Origin: Curvivirga sp965219885
Lineage (GTDB): Bacteria; Pseudomonadota; Alphaproteobacteria; UBA8366; Aestuariispiraceae
Length of the DNA stretch: 64,000 nucleotides
Direction of reading: 5' to 3'
Assembly (NCBI RefSeq): GCF_965219885.1
Contig: NZ_CBDCOT010000009.1
Coordinates: 744,001 to 808,000 of the forward strand
Every line of letters begins with the position of its first letter. Within the stretch, counting starts at the first letter, position 1. A model generated the notes under the pieces. The model was given only the letters and a program-made list of their open reading frames with translations, was not told where the DNA came from and made no database searches. Below, in pieces: positions 8,459 through 17,873 of the stretch. The translations under genes and the position numbers were made by a program.

Positions 8459-9007
8459 ATGCCACATTTTTTCACAAAATCTATGCGAAACATTATTTTG
8501 CTTTTAACACTATCTGCCCTCGCCGCTTGTGCAGGCCTTGGTAGAACGCAGGAAGATGTGGTTTGTCCTTCAGTACGCGTAATCAAAGATACGGATGTTC
8601 TAACACGATTTAAACCAGGTCCAGGTCGTGATATCACAGATATTGAATTACAGGCGGAGCTTGTTCGAGCTGCGGGGGTTTGCGAAGCCTATGATGATCA
8701 CGCCGACGTATTTCTGAATATTGATATACAAGCCCTTCAAGGAACCGCAAATCAATCCAGTAATCAGGTTGTTGACCTCATTATCGGGATTGTCGGTCCT
8801 GATGGTGAATTAATTGCTCCAGCGCCGATTGGTCATCGTAAATTGCCGCTCAATTTAACCTTTCCATCAAACCAATCCCAGATTGTATACAAAGAAGTTA
8901 TTCGCGTAGATGTTCCATTTTCTGAAGAACAATCACCAGACGATTTTATCATTTACGTCAGCTTCGGTTTGAGCAAAGAAGAATATAAATATAATCAGGA
9001 AAATTAA
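8459..9007 (+). CDS. Hypothetical lipoprotein
   Basis: A 182-residue protein with a lipoprotein signal: hydrophobic segment NIILLLTLSALAAC with lipobox LAAC and C24 lipidated. The mature region has no catalytic motif that I recognise. It looks like an all-beta periplasmic domain with a charged C-terminus. Only two cysteines follow C24 (in VVCPSV and GVCEAY), which could form a disulfide. It stands alone between the CDGSH gene and the glycine riboswitch. The function is unknown; an envelope location is inferred from the signal. Confidence 0.75.
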   Translation: MPHFFTKSMRNIILLLTLSALAACAGLGRTQEDVVCPSVRVIKDTDVLTRFKPGPGRDITDIELQAELVRAAGVCEAYDDHADVFLNIDIQALQGTANQSSNQVVDLIIGIVGPDGELIAPAPIGHRKLPLNLTFPSNQSQIVYKEVIRVDVPFSEEQSPDDFIIYVSFGLSKEEYKYNQEN

Positions 9008-9086
9008 TTTTTTTCGAAAAACTGACCCTTTAAGCTACTGTTCTTAAATATTTTTTTAGGCAAATAAAAAAATGCACAAAAAGCTA

Positions 9087-9119
9087 TTGACAGGAGCACG
9101 ACATTCTGTAGCTTATAAA
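9087..9119 (+). promoter_or_regulatory. Candidate promoter for the glycine riboswitch/gcv transcript
   Basis: A perfect -35 hexamer TTGACA lies at 9087-9092, about 50 bp before the first aptamer. The -10 is weaker: GCTTAT at 18-bp spacing, or TTATAA further on, are possible. The placement relative to the riboswitch supports it more than the -10 does. Confidence 0.4.
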
Positions 9120-9136
9120 CGACAGCCCGTTGATAT

Positions 9137-9362
9137 GTGTGGGAGAGATCAGTGGATCATGGATTAAGTTTCATGATGACCATAGACGCCGAAGGAGCAA
9201 CCGCCCCGGAATCTCTCAGGCAAAAGGACCGCATGTAGAGGGCCTTCTGGAAAGTGAACTTTTCGTAAGATTTGTTCCGCCGAAGGGGTAAGCTGATGGA
9301 TGATGGTCCCCACCCTGATATCTGCCAGTCACACTCTCAGGCTCCGATGACAGAAGGGGTTT
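9137..9362 (+). promoter_or_regulatory. Tandem glycine riboswitch
   Basis: Two glycine aptamers lie end to end before gcvT. The first (about 9140-9237) has the conserved GGGAGAGA entry, the core GACGCCGAAGGAGCAA and the closing ATCTCTCAGGCAAAAGGAC. The second (about 9244-9360) starts TCTGGAAAGTG, repeats the core CCGCCGAAGGGG and closes with ACTCTCAGG and ACAGAAGGGG. Glycine binding normally switches on the glycine cleavage operon, which follows 83 bp downstream. The mechanism (antitermination or ribosome access) is not obvious: I see no strong intrinsic terminator between the second aptamer and gcvT. With the flanking sequence this accounts for the 437-bp gap 9008-9444. Confidence 0.93.
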
Positions 9363-9444
9363 TTAACTTTTGTCCGGTTATGTTCGTCGCACAGACAAAC
9401 ATGCCGGTGCATGATGAAAACCTTGATTTGTCGGAGACCCCTTT

Positions 9445-10587
9445 ATGGATTCTGCATCTGATACAGATTTATTGCGCACAGCGCTTCACGATTTGCACGT
9501 AGAACTTGGTGCGAAAATGGTACCATTCGCAGGCTATTCCATGCCTGTTCAATATCCACTTGGTGTATTGAAAGAACATCTTCAAACTCGTGAAAAAGCC
9601 GGTCTCTTTGACGTATCCCACATGGGCCAGTGCTGGTTGGTTGGTGAAAACCCAGCGCAAGCACTTGAAAGCCTCTGCCCTGCGGATTTACAAGGTTTGA
9701 CAACAGGTCAACAACGTTACAGCCAATTCCTAAACGATGAAGGTACTATTCTGGATGATCTAATGGTGACCAAGCCGGTTAACCCTGATTATTCTGATCG
9801 TTTGTATCTTGTCGTGAATGCCGCGTGCAAAGATCAGGATTATGCCCTGATGAACGAAAAGCTTGCTGGCAAAGCAGAAGTTGTTGTTATTGATCGTGCC
9901 CTTCTTGCAATCCAGGGACCAGCAGCCGCGGAAGCAACCGCGCGCGTTCTTGGCGAAGCTGTCCTCACTCAACCATTCATGACCCAGTCCGAAGTTGAAT
10001 TTGAAGGTGATACTTTACTTGTTAGCCGTTCAGGTTATAGCGGTGAAGATGGTTATGAAATTTCTGTTTCAAATGAAAAAGCCGATGCATTAGCACGCGC
10101 TCTTTTAGATCAGCCAGAAGTAGAAGCAATTGGCCTAGGCGCACGTGATAGCTTGCGTTTGGAAAGCGGCCTTTGCCTTTATGGCAATGACATTGATACA
10201 ACCACTAGCCCAATTGAAGCAGCCTTGCTATGGTCTATTGGTAAATCCCGTCGTGCGGGTGGCGAAGCCGAAGGTGGTTTCCCGGGTGCCGATAAAATTT
10301 TGGCACAAATCGCAAATGGCGTAAGCCGTAAACGTGTTGGTATTCAACCGGAAGGACGCGCTCCTGCACGTGAAGGCACAATCATTACCGATATGGACGG
10401 TAATGAAATTGGTAAAATCACTTCTGGTGGTTTTGGTCCAACGACAGGCAGCCCAGTTGCAATGGGTTATGTGGCAATTGACCATGCTAAAGTTGGTACC
10501 GACATTCAATTGATGGTTCGTAATAAGGCAGTTCCTGCAAAAGTTGCTAAGATGCCTTTTATCGAACAACGTTACTATCGTGGCTAA
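9445..10587 (+). CDS. gcvT: Glycine cleavage system T protein (aminomethyltransferase)
   Basis: It transfers the methylene group from the aminomethyl-lipoyl H protein to tetrahydrofolate and releases ammonia. At 380 residues it carries the family start LHDLHVELGAKMVPFAGYSMPVQY (partly conserved), the catalytic-aspartate segment FDVSHMGQ, and the folate-binding GYSGEDGYEI and GLGARDSLRLE segments. ATG 9445 is the first codon after the riboswitch region with a CGGAG ribosome site. It is the first gene of gcvT-gcvH-gcvP. Confidence 0.96.
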   Translation: MDSASDTDLLRTALHDLHVELGAKMVPFAGYSMPVQYPLGVLKEHLQTREKAGLFDVSHMGQCWLVGENPAQALESLCPADLQGLTTGQQRYSQFLNDEGTILDDLMVTKPVNPDYSDRLYLVVNAACKDQDYALMNEKLAGKAEVVVIDRALLAIQGPAAAEATARVLGEAVLTQPFMTQSEVEFEGDTLLVSRSGYSGEDGYEISVSNEKADALARALLDQPEVEAIGLGARDSLRLESGLCLYGNDIDTTTSPIEAALLWSIGKSRRAGGEAEGGFPGADKILAQIANGVSRKRVGIQPEGRAPAREGTIITDMDGNEIGKITSGGFGPTTGSPVAMGYVAIDHAKVGTDIQLMVRNKAVPAKVAKMPFIEQRYYRG

Positions 10588-10644
10588 AGCCAATAATATT
10601 TTTATTAAGTTCTCACTTATTCAGGATTAAAGGGAGTAAATTTT

Positions 10645-11022
10645 ATGAGCACAATTCGTTACAGTGAAGATCACGAATGGGTATCTGTAGATAACGGTGT
10701 TGCAACAATCGGTATTACAGACTTTGCTCAAAAAGCATTGGGCGACGTGGTATTCGTTGAATTGCCAGAAACTGGCGATACAGTTTCTCAAGGTGGCGAA
10801 ACCGGTGTTGTTGAATCTGTAAAAGCAGCTAGTGAAATCTATGCACCAGTTTCTGGTGAAGTTGTTGAAATCAACGAAGAGCTAGAAGCTAACCCAGGCT
10901 TGGTAAACGAAGATGCAGAAGGCGATGCTTGGTTCTTCAAGATCAAACTTTCTGCGGAATCCGAACTGGAAGAACTAATGAGCGCAGACGACTATAAAAA
11001 CTTCACAGAAGAGTCTGAATAA
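10645..11022 (+). CDS. gcvH: Glycine cleavage system H protein
   Basis: This lipoyl carrier protein shuttles the aminomethyl group between P, T and L proteins. It has 125 residues, with the lipoylated lysine K60 in GVVESVKAASEIYAP, conserved start YSEDHEW and the DAWFFKI strand. The ribosome site AAAGGGAG precedes the start. It lies 57 bp after gcvT. A hairpin follows before gcvP, so the level of P protein may be set separately. Confidence 0.97.
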   Translation: MSTIRYSEDHEWVSVDNGVATIGITDFAQKALGDVVFVELPETGDTVSQGGETGVVESVKAASEIYAPVSGEVVEINEELEANPGLVNEDAEGDAWFFKIKLSAESELEELMSADDYKNFTEESE

Positions 11023-11036
11023 GTCGACTGATATCA

Positions 11037-11070
11037 TAGCCCGCTGAAAATACACAAAACCAGCGGGCTA
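11037..11070 (+). other. Intercistronic hairpin between gcvH and gcvP
   Basis: TAGCCCGCTG (11037-11046) and CAGCGGGCTA (11061-11070) form a perfect 10-bp stem with a 14-nt loop. No T-tract follows, so it is more likely an RNA-stability or partial-termination element within the 163-bp gcvH-gcvP gap than a full terminator. Confidence 0.6.
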
Positions 11071-11185
11071 AACTGAAAATTAAAAAACAAATAATGTAAG
11101 GGGCAAAATACCGCTTTTTACAAACGGGATTTTACACCCAAAACTAGCCCATCTCACGGGCGCTAATATTTGTAGGGAAAATGCG

Positions 11186-14101
11186 ATGAGTGAAACAAGA
11201 GCAAGCTTAAGCGAGTTGGAACAATGGGACGATTTTGTCGGTCGCCATATTGGTCCAAATGATGAGACTTTGAATCATATGCTGAACACAGTTGGGGTGA
11301 GCAGCTTAGAGGATTTGATCGATAAAACAGTACCGGCAGCCATCCGTAATGAGGCGCCATTAAACCTTCCAGAGGCTCATACAGAACGCTATACAGTTTC
11401 TAAATTGCGTCGCATTTCCGAACGCAATAAAGTATTCGTGACCATGATGGGCATGGGCTATTCCGGCACTGTAACTCCACCCGTTATTTTACGTAACGTT
11501 TTGGAAGATCCAGGTTGGTATACAGCTTACACACCATATCAGCCTGAAATCAGCCAAGGTCGTTTGGAAGCCTTATTAAACTTCCAACAAACCGTTATTG
11601 ACTTAACAGGTATGGAACTTGCCAATGCGTCCCTACTGGATGAAGCGACAGCAGTTGCTGAAGCGATGGCAATGTCTCATCGTGTTTCCAAGAAAAAAGG
11701 CGCAAATGCATTCTTCCTAGATCAAGATACACATCCTCAAATCCGTGAAGTTGTTGAAACACGCGCACGTTCCATGGGTTTTGAAATTGTTGTGGGTGAT
11801 CCATATGCAGACGATCTGGATACAAGCGTCCTATTTGGTATTGCCCTTCAATATCCGGGTTCAAGTGGTCAGGTTCGTGATCTACGTCCAGTGATTGAAA
11901 AAGCTGCCGCTGATAAAGTTCTAACAACAGTATCCGCAGACATTCTATCTTTGGCTATCCTCACACCGCCAGGTGAAATGGGTGCGGATATTGTTGTTGG
12001 GTCCTCTCAACGCTTTGGTGTTCCGATGGGCTTTGGTGGTCCACACGCTGCTTTCATGGCAACAAAAGATGCGTTCAAACGTAACATGCCAGGTCGTTTG
12101 ATTGGTGTCTCCATTGATTCCAACGGCAAGCCGGCACTACGTATGGCAATGCAAACTCGTGAACAACATATCCGTCGCGACAAAGCCACCAGTAACGTAT
12201 GTACCGCGCAGGCATTACTAGCGGTTATCGCTGGTTTCTATGCTATTTATCACGGTCCAGAAGGTATTAAGCGTATTGCCAATAAGGTACATCGCATGAC
12301 AACCATTCTGGCAAATGGCCTAAAAGAAATGGGTCTGAACATTGTTACAGATAGCTATTTCGATACCATCACCGTAAATGTTCGCGGACAAGCACATCGC
12401 TTGGCAGCGAAAGCCCGTGAAAAAAGCATTAACGTCCGCGTTGTAGATGCCGACCATATTGGTATCTCTGTAGATGAAACAACCAAACGTCAAAATATTG
12501 AGACACTTTGGACTGTCTTCAAATCTGATGCTTTAGATCATATTTCTATCGAAAGTCTGGATGATGGTGCAATCACAACTGTACCTGCAAATCTACAACG
12601 TAAATCAGACTTCCTGACACATGAAGTATTCAATAGCTATCATTCTGAAACAGAATTATTACGCTATATCCGCTGGTTACGTGATCGTGATATCTCCTTA
12701 AACCGTGCAATGATCCCATTGGGTAGCTGCACCATGAAATTGAACGCGACATCTGAAATGTTACCAGTAACATGGCGTAACTTCTCTCATCTGCATCCAT
12801 TTGCACCGGAAGATCAAACACAAGGTTACCAACAATTGTTTGAAGAGTTGGAATCTGCACTTTGTGAGATCACAGGTTATGATGCAATGTCCCTACAACC
12901 TAATGCGGGTTCTCAAGGTGAATATGCCGGTCTTCTATGTATTGCCAAATACCATCAAGCACGTGGTGAAGGTCATCGTGACATCTGCTTAATTCCATCT
13001 TCCGCACATGGTACCAACCCTGCTTCTGCTGTTATGGCCGGTATGAAGGTTGTTGTGACCAAATGTGATGACGACGGTAACGTTGACGTTGACGATTTAA
13101 GAGCAAAAGCTGAAGAATATTCCGACAATCTAGCCGCTTTGATGATCACATACCCATCCACACATGGTGTATTTGAAGAAGCCGTTCAGGAAGTATGTCA
13201 GATCATCCATGACCATGGCGGTCAGGTTTACATGGATGGTGCGAATATGAATGCGATGGTTGGCTTGGTGAAACCGGGTAAAATCGGCTCTGACGTAAGT
13301 CATCTGAACTTACACAAAACATTCTGTATCCCACATGGTGGTGGCGGTCCAGGTATGGGCCCAATCGGTGTAAAATCGCACTTGGCACCATATCTATCCG
13401 GCCATAACCAAGTGCCTGGTCTTAACCCTGCTGAGGGTGATGAAGGTACAATTGGTGCGGTTTCCGCAGCGCCTTGGGGTTCTTCCAGCATTCTTCCAAT
13501 CACTTGGGTTTACATCCAGGCGATGGGTGGTGCAGGCCTAACCAAAGCGACCAAAGTTGCAATTTTGAATGCCAACTATATCGCAAAACGTTTGGCAGAT
13601 CATTATCCGGTTCTTTACACAGGTATTAACGGTTTTGTTGCGCATGAATGTATCGTTGATATCCGTGGCATCAAAGAAGCTTGTGGTATCGGCTCCGAAG
13701 ATATCGCCAAACGCTTGGTTGATTTCGGTTTCCATGCACCAACACAATCTTTCCCTGTTGCAGATACATTAATGATTGAACCAACAGAAAGTGAAAGCTT
13801 GGTTGAGATTGATCGCTTCTGTGATGCGATGATCCAAATCCGTAAGGAAATTGCAGATATTGAGTCCGGCAAATCCGACCCAGAAAACAACGTATTGCGC
13901 AATGCGCCACATACATATGGCTTGTTGATGAAGGGTGACTGGTCTCTACCATATAGCAAGAATGAAGCATTCTTCCCGGTAGACACCAAACGCGACGATA
14001 AGTTCTGGCCACCTGTAGGCCGTGTGGACAACGTATATGGCGACCGTAACTTGGTTTGCACATGTCCACCAATGGAAGCTTACATGGAAGCGGCTGAATA
14101 A
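11186..14101 (+). CDS. gcvP: Glycine dehydrogenase (decarboxylating), P protein
   Basis: This PLP enzyme decarboxylates glycine and loads the aminomethyl group onto GcvH. At 971 residues it is the fused homodimeric form, not the split gcvPA/gcvPB pair of many other bacteria. The N-terminal FVGRHIGPN and the C-terminal PLP region are typical. The PLP lysine is in HLNLHKTFCIPHGGGGPG, followed by the glycine-rich loop. ATG 11186 follows TAGGGAAAATGCG. A strong terminator closes the operon downstream. Confidence 0.97.
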   Translation: MSETRASLSELEQWDDFVGRHIGPNDETLNHMLNTVGVSSLEDLIDKTVPAAIRNEAPLNLPEAHTERYTVSKLRRISERNKVFVTMMGMGYSGTVTPPVILRNVLEDPGWYTAYTPYQPEISQGRLEALLNFQQTVIDLTGMELANASLLDEATAVAEAMAMSHRVSKKKGANAFFLDQDTHPQIREVVETRARSMGFEIVVGDPYADDLDTSVLFGIALQYPGSSGQVRDLRPVIEKAAADKVLTTVSADILSLAILTPPGEMGADIVVGSSQRFGVPMGFGGPHAAFMATKDAFKRNMPGRLIGVSIDSNGKPALRMAMQTREQHIRRDKATSNVCTAQALLAVIAGFYAIYHGPEGIKRIANKVHRMTTILANGLKEMGLNIVTDSYFDTITVNVRGQAHRLAAKAREKSINVRVVDADHIGISVDETTKRQNIETLWTVFKSDALDHISIESLDDGAITTVPANLQRKSDFLTHEVFNSYHSETELLRYIRWLRDRDISLNRAMIPLGSCTMKLNATSEMLPVTWRNFSHLHPFAPEDQTQGYQQLFEELESALCEITGYDAMSLQPNAGSQGEYAGLLCIAKYHQARGEGHRDICLIPSSAHGTNPASAVMAGMKVVVTKCDDDGNVDVDDLRAKAEEYSDNLAALMITYPSTHGVFEEAVQEVCQIIHDHGGQVYMDGANMNAMVGLVKPGKIGSDVSHLNLHKTFCIPHGGGGPGMGPIGVKSHLAPYLSGHNQVPGLNPAEGDEGTIGAVSAAPWGSSSILPITWVYIQAMGGAGLTKATKVAILNANYIAKRLADHYPVLYTGINGFVAHECIVDIRGIKEACGIGSEDIAKRLVDFGFHAPTQSFPVADTLMIEPTESESLVEIDRFCDAMIQIRKEIADIESGKSDPENNVLRNAPHTYGLLMKGDWSLPYSKNEAFFPVDTKRDDKFWPPVGRVDNVYGDRNLVCTCPPMEAYMEAAE

Positions 14102-14133
14102 TTTCCTGATAATAATATAAGTGAGACTAAACT

Positions 14134-14166
14134 GGGCGGTGAGCAATCACCGCCCGTTTTTTCTTT
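14134..14166 (+). terminator. Rho-independent terminator of the gcvTHP operon
   Basis: A 9-bp stem GGGCGGTGA/TCACCGCCC (14134-14142, 14147-14155) with a GCAA loop is followed by GTTTTTTCTTTT. It is 32 bp after the gcvP stop. Confidence 0.92.
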
Positions 14167-14170
14167 TGGA

Positions 14171-15046
14171 TTAACTCACCTGCTTTGACTGTTGTGCAAA
14201 GAAAGAGGCTTCCTTTGGATATTCAGGTAATTCCAAGGTGAATGCTTTCGATCGAATTTTACCGCTTTTTTCGCCATAGACAATTTCACTATCATATTTA
14301 TGCGGGATCGGATTAGCCACAAGCGGGGCAGCGTCTTCCGCGACATAGGTTACAATCAGCAAGTTTCTGGATTTATCTGTTAGATTTTGCCCCGACCCAT
14401 GAAGGGTATTTGCATGCATCAGACAAATATCACCAGCATTCCCAGTGCAACTGACCGATTTTTCACGACATTCTTGTTGAATATCTGCATCAACCGCCCC
14501 AGTAAAAACACCCTCTTGATAATGTGAATATAACGGACCTTTATGACTTTCAGGGACAACCTGTAAGGGGCCGTTTTCTTCGGTTACGTCATCAAGAAAG
14601 AATAAGACTGTCATCATATCATCATTGCTATGCGGGTCGAATGGGAAGTCCTGATGATATTTCACAACTGTACCTGAATTGGGTAGTTTAAGATTTATCT
14701 TGCTGGCCCATAATTTAATAGCGGTTCCAAATATTTGATGTGTTAAATCTAGACCTCTATTTTTTCGGACAAATTCAAGAAAAACATCTGACACCTCAAT
14801 CGGCGCGCCGATACGCCGCAACGCCGGATTTTCTTTTGAATGACTTTTTTCTTCTAGATCAAAACGCGGTCTGCCATCCAACATCTCACCAAAAGGTGCA
14901 TCATATTCTTTGGATTGTTCCACCCAGTTTTGTAATTCAGCATTTAACTGCACCAATATATCCTCAGATATACCATTTCGAATGATGACAAAACCGTTGT
15001 CACTAAACTCTTGTTTAAGACGATCCACCTCATTCTTATCCATCAT
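14171..15046 (-). CDS. PhyH-family Fe(II)/2-oxoglutarate dioxygenase
   Basis: A 291-residue protein of the phytanoyl-CoA dioxygenase family. The iron site is H131-x-D133 (YHQDF) with distal H216 (TLHGSGQN); R227 (KSRNLL) is the probable 2-oxoglutarate anchor. Family members hydroxylate ectoine, phosphonates (PhnY), quaternary amines and halogenation-type substrates, and sequence alone does not decide between them. Start ATG 15046 follows AGGAGAGAC. It lies 103 bp downstream of a LysR gene on the same strand, which may regulate it. It lacks the sequence context of ectoine genes, so I do not call it EctD. Confidence 0.8.
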   Translation of the reverse strand: MMDKNEVDRLKQEFSDNGFVIIRNGISEDILVQLNAELQNWVEQSKEYDAPFGEMLDGRPRFDLEEKSHSKENPALRRIGAPIEVSDVFLEFVRKNRGLDLTHQIFGTAIKLWASKINLKLPNSGTVVKYHQDFPFDPHSNDDMMTVLFFLDDVTEENGPLQVVPESHKGPLYSHYQEGVFTGAVDADIQQECREKSVSCTGNAGDICLMHANTLHGSGQNLTDKSRNLLIVTYVAEDAAPLVANPIPHKYDSEIVYGEKSGKIRSKAFTLELPEYPKEASFFAQQSKQVS

Positions 15047-15149
15047 GTCTCTCCTATCGAACCTTCATAGATCTCTAATCTGGATGGTAAGAGAAAATCA
15101 AATTAGTTCAAATGATGGCTCTTCATCGTCACATTCCAAATAGGAATGT

Positions 15150-16079
15150 CTAAATCTTGGCTTCCGAAATAATCCATTCCTTGAACTGACGTGTCGGTCT
15201 AGATAAGTCAGCCTGAGAAGATGAAACAAGATAATAGCCGTTACTTGTTTTTAAAGGCTCTTCAAATACCCGACATAGCTGCCCTTTGTCGATTTTTTCT
15301 TGTATCGCATAATCCCAGCCGAGCCCTAATCCCCGTCCAGCTTCTACAGCTTGAAGCACCAAGGGATAAGAATTAAATGCGGGACCTTGGCGTAAAGGTT
15401 TATGTGCCACTTGATATGCATGCATCCATTTATCCCAATTAACCCCGTCATGGATCTGAACCCCGCCTTTTAAATGGATTAATGTATGGTCAGATAAGTT
15501 AGCAGGGGAAATTTTATCATATCGATCCATATATGCTGGGCTGGCAACAACATAAATGACTTCCTGAACTAATTGATCTGATTGCATATCAGGCCATTCA
15601 CCATCGCCAAATAATATCGCAATATCTGATCCGTCTTTTTTTAAATCTACTGGTGTATCAGAACTGATAACATTTACCTCAATATCAGGATAAAGGTTAT
15701 AAAACTTTTCAAGTTTAGGTATCAGCCAGAAATACGCAAAGGATACAGAGGCTGACACGGTAATTCGTTTCTGATCAGGTTGTGGAAAATATGGCTTTAG
15801 CCCCTCATTCAATTGCAACAAACTTGCTTCAACCTGATGTAAAATTTTTCGGCCATCTTCCGTCAAACGAATGGCACGATGCATTCGTTCAAATAGTTTA
15901 GTAGATAATTGAGTTTCAAGTGCAGAGATTTTCTTACTAACCGCACTTTGGGTAAGACATAATTCTTCGGCGGCTAATGTAAAGCTACCATGTCGCGATA
16001 CTGCTTCAAAACACAGCAACAGATCCATAGGCGGCAAGTTATATTTTTTATTAAAAGTCATATATTCATCAAAATCCAA
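15150..16079 (-). CDS. LysR-family transcriptional regulator (GcvA-like)
   Basis: A 309-residue protein with an N-terminal winged helix (about residues 15-75: LLCFEAVSRHGSFTLAAEEL, then LTQSAVSKKISALE) and a type-2 periplasmic-binding-like effector domain. The opening PPMDLLLCFEAV and the arrangement FERMHRAIRLTEDG resemble the GcvA subgroup. A second ATG lies six codons in. The likely target is the PhyH dioxygenase that follows on the same strand. The effector is unknown. Confidence 0.85.
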   Translation of the reverse strand: MDFDEYMTFNKKYNLPPMDLLLCFEAVSRHGSFTLAAEELCLTQSAVSKKISALETQLSTKLFERMHRAIRLTEDGRKILHQVEASLLQLNEGLKPYFPQPDQKRITVSASVSFAYFWLIPKLEKFYNLYPDIEVNVISSDTPVDLKKDGSDIAILFGDGEWPDMQSDQLVQEVIYVVASPAYMDRYDKISPANLSDHTLIHLKGGVQIHDGVNWDKWMHAYQVAHKPLRQGPAFNSYPLVLQAVEAGRGLGLGWDYAIQEKIDKGQLCRVFEEPLKTSNGYYLVSSSQADLSRPTRQFKEWIISEAKI

Positions 16080-16134
16080 ACAGGACTTTACTATCAGCCT
16101 ATAAAGTTATTTTCGCAATGATGATTTTAACTTC

Positions 16135-16163
16135 CAATAAAAAAGGGCGCATAAATGCGCCCT
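16135..16163 (-). terminator. Rho-independent terminator of the chemoreceptor gene
   Basis: Read on the minus strand, the stem AGGGCGCA/TGCGCCCT (16144-16151, 16156-16163) with a 4-nt loop is followed by TTTTTTATT. It lies 28 bp after the chemoreceptor stop codon. Confidence 0.9.
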
Positions 16164-16190
16164 CTCTGTATTGATCATATGATTTTCAAA

Positions 16191-17873
16191 TTAAGAAACG
16201 GTACGCACCTCACGCAAGAATGCTTTCACAGCCGTATCCAATTCACCGGAACGATCTTCCAATTCATTGGATGTTTCAAGTAATGTGCTAGACGCATTTC
16301 CCGTATCATTGGCAACTTCGGTTACACGCACAATCGCATTTGAAACTTGTGCCGTGCCAGTTGCGGCTTCTTCCACATTACGTGCAATTTCATTTGTCGC
16401 AGATGCTTGTTGCTCCACCGCAACGGCAATACCATCCGCCACTTCGGCAATATCATTGATAAGGCCTGAAACATTTTCAATCGCGGAGACAGATTCAACC
16501 GTTGCCTGTTGCACACCCGCAATCTGTGTTGAGATTTCTTCGGTCGCCCGTGCTGTTTGACTGGCAAGGCTTTTCACTTCGTTTGCCACGACAGCAAAAC
16601 CTTTACCTGCATCACCTGCACGTGCGGCTTCGATGGTTGCGTTCAAGGCCAGTAAATTTGTTTGTTCCGCAATATCTGTGATTAAATTTACAACCTCGCC
16701 AATTTTCTTGGCAGCTTCTGCCAATCCCTGAATACGTTGATTGGTTTCACTGGTTTCATCAACTGCTTTACGAGACATTTCAGTTGAACGGTTGACCTGA
16801 CGACTGATCTCATCAATAGAAGAGGTAAGTTCAGTTGTCGCTGTTGCAACTGTTTGCACATTCTGGGATGCACGTTCTGCTGCCATGGAAACTGTATCTG
16901 CCTCTCTTCGTGCCATATCAGAGGAATCATTCAATCCTTTCGCACGCTCTGAAACGGTTGAGGAATCTTTAATAACTGCAGTTACGACCTGCCCCACAGC
17001 CCCTTCAAAATCATTTGCCAAACGTTCCATCAAAGATTTTCTTTCCGTCAGGCGCTGTGCACGCGATTCTTCTTCTTCGCGTTTTAGGTTTTCCATAGCT
17101 AACGCATTATCTTTGAAAATCTCTAATGCATGGGCCATGTCGCCAACTTCGTCTTTACGCTCTTTGAAAGGTGTTTCAATCGCCAGATTACCAGAAGAAA
17201 TCTCACCCATCGCATTTTTGAGGCGACCTAATGGTACAGTGACACTGCGTGAAATAAAGAAAGTAACGCTAATGGTGATAATTAAAACCAGGATCAGGAC
17301 AACAACCAGTAATTCATGAAGATCTGTATTCATTTCATCGGCGGTCGCCATGAATTCATCAGCCTTGTTCAAAGAGAAATCAATCAGATACTGAACTTGT
17401 TCATTCATCTTCTGAACATGGGCCGCGCCTTTTTGCTTGGTAATCGCAGCTGCACCTTCCGCATCTCCTGCCAATTTCAACGCAATCACTTCATCGCGGA
17501 TGGCTTTCCAATCCTTAAAGCTTTGTTCCGCTGCATAGACCCGTGATTGGTCCCCTAAAAAACGCTCATGAATTAAATCAAATGTCTCTAAGACTTTCTG
17601 TTCACGTGCATCCACCTTGGCAATGGCCGTACGCACCTGCATATCTGTTTTTGACAAAGCGATATCTTTCATATCGCGATGCATGGCCGTAATATCCCCA
17701 TTTATACTTTGCATGCCATTACTGACTGCAAACGGATGTTTATAAAGCTTCTCCGTCAAAACATGCAGCTGCGTCATTTCAATATATGCCATGATCCCCA
17801 GCCCAATGATCAATGTTAAAGTAATCCCCGCATTAATCATCAATCGTGAAGCAATTTTTAAGTTTGAAAACAT
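16191..17873 (-). CDS. Methyl-accepting chemotaxis protein (four-helix-bundle sensor)
   Basis: A 560-residue transmembrane chemoreceptor: TM1 about 12-31, an all-helical periplasmic region 33-187 of four-helix-bundle type, TM2 about 188-207, a HAMP linker 208-262, and a cytoplasmic signalling domain. The conserved hairpin tip is present (EQTNLLALNATIEAARAG, then GKGFAVVANEVKSLA). There is no C-terminal CheR-binding pentapeptide. The ligand is unknown. It is monocistronic, with its own terminator, and no che genes are nearby. Confidence 0.93.
   Translation of the reverse strand: MFSNLKIASRLMINAGITLTLIIGLGIMAYIEMTQLHVLTEKLYKHPFAVSNGMQSINGDITAMHRDMKDIALSKTDMQVRTAIAKVDAREQKVLETFDLIHERFLGDQSRVYAAEQSFKDWKAIRDEVIALKLAGDAEGAAAITKQKGAAHVQKMNEQVQYLIDFSLNKADEFMATADEMNTDLHELLVVVLILVLIITISVTFFISRSVTVPLGRLKNAMGEISSGNLAIETPFKERKDEVGDMAHALEIFKDNALAMENLKREEEESRAQRLTERKSLMERLANDFEGAVGQVVTAVIKDSSTVSERAKGLNDSSDMARREADTVSMAAERASQNVQTVATATTELTSSIDEISRQVNRSTEMSRKAVDETSETNQRIQGLAEAAKKIGEVVNLITDIAEQTNLLALNATIEAARAGDAGKGFAVVANEVKSLASQTARATEEISTQIAGVQQATVESVSAIENVSGLINDIAEVADGIAVAVEQQASATNEIARNVEEAATGTAQVSNAIVRVTEVANDTGNASSTLLETSNELEDRSGELDTAVKAFLREVRTVS

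Noticed and set aside
14171..15046. Ectoine hydroxylase EctD or the phosphonate hydroxylase PhnY
   Set aside because: Only the general PhyH iron site is visible. There are no ectoine genes nearby, and the phosphonate oxygenase pair is 12 kb away with its own TmpA-type dioxygenase.
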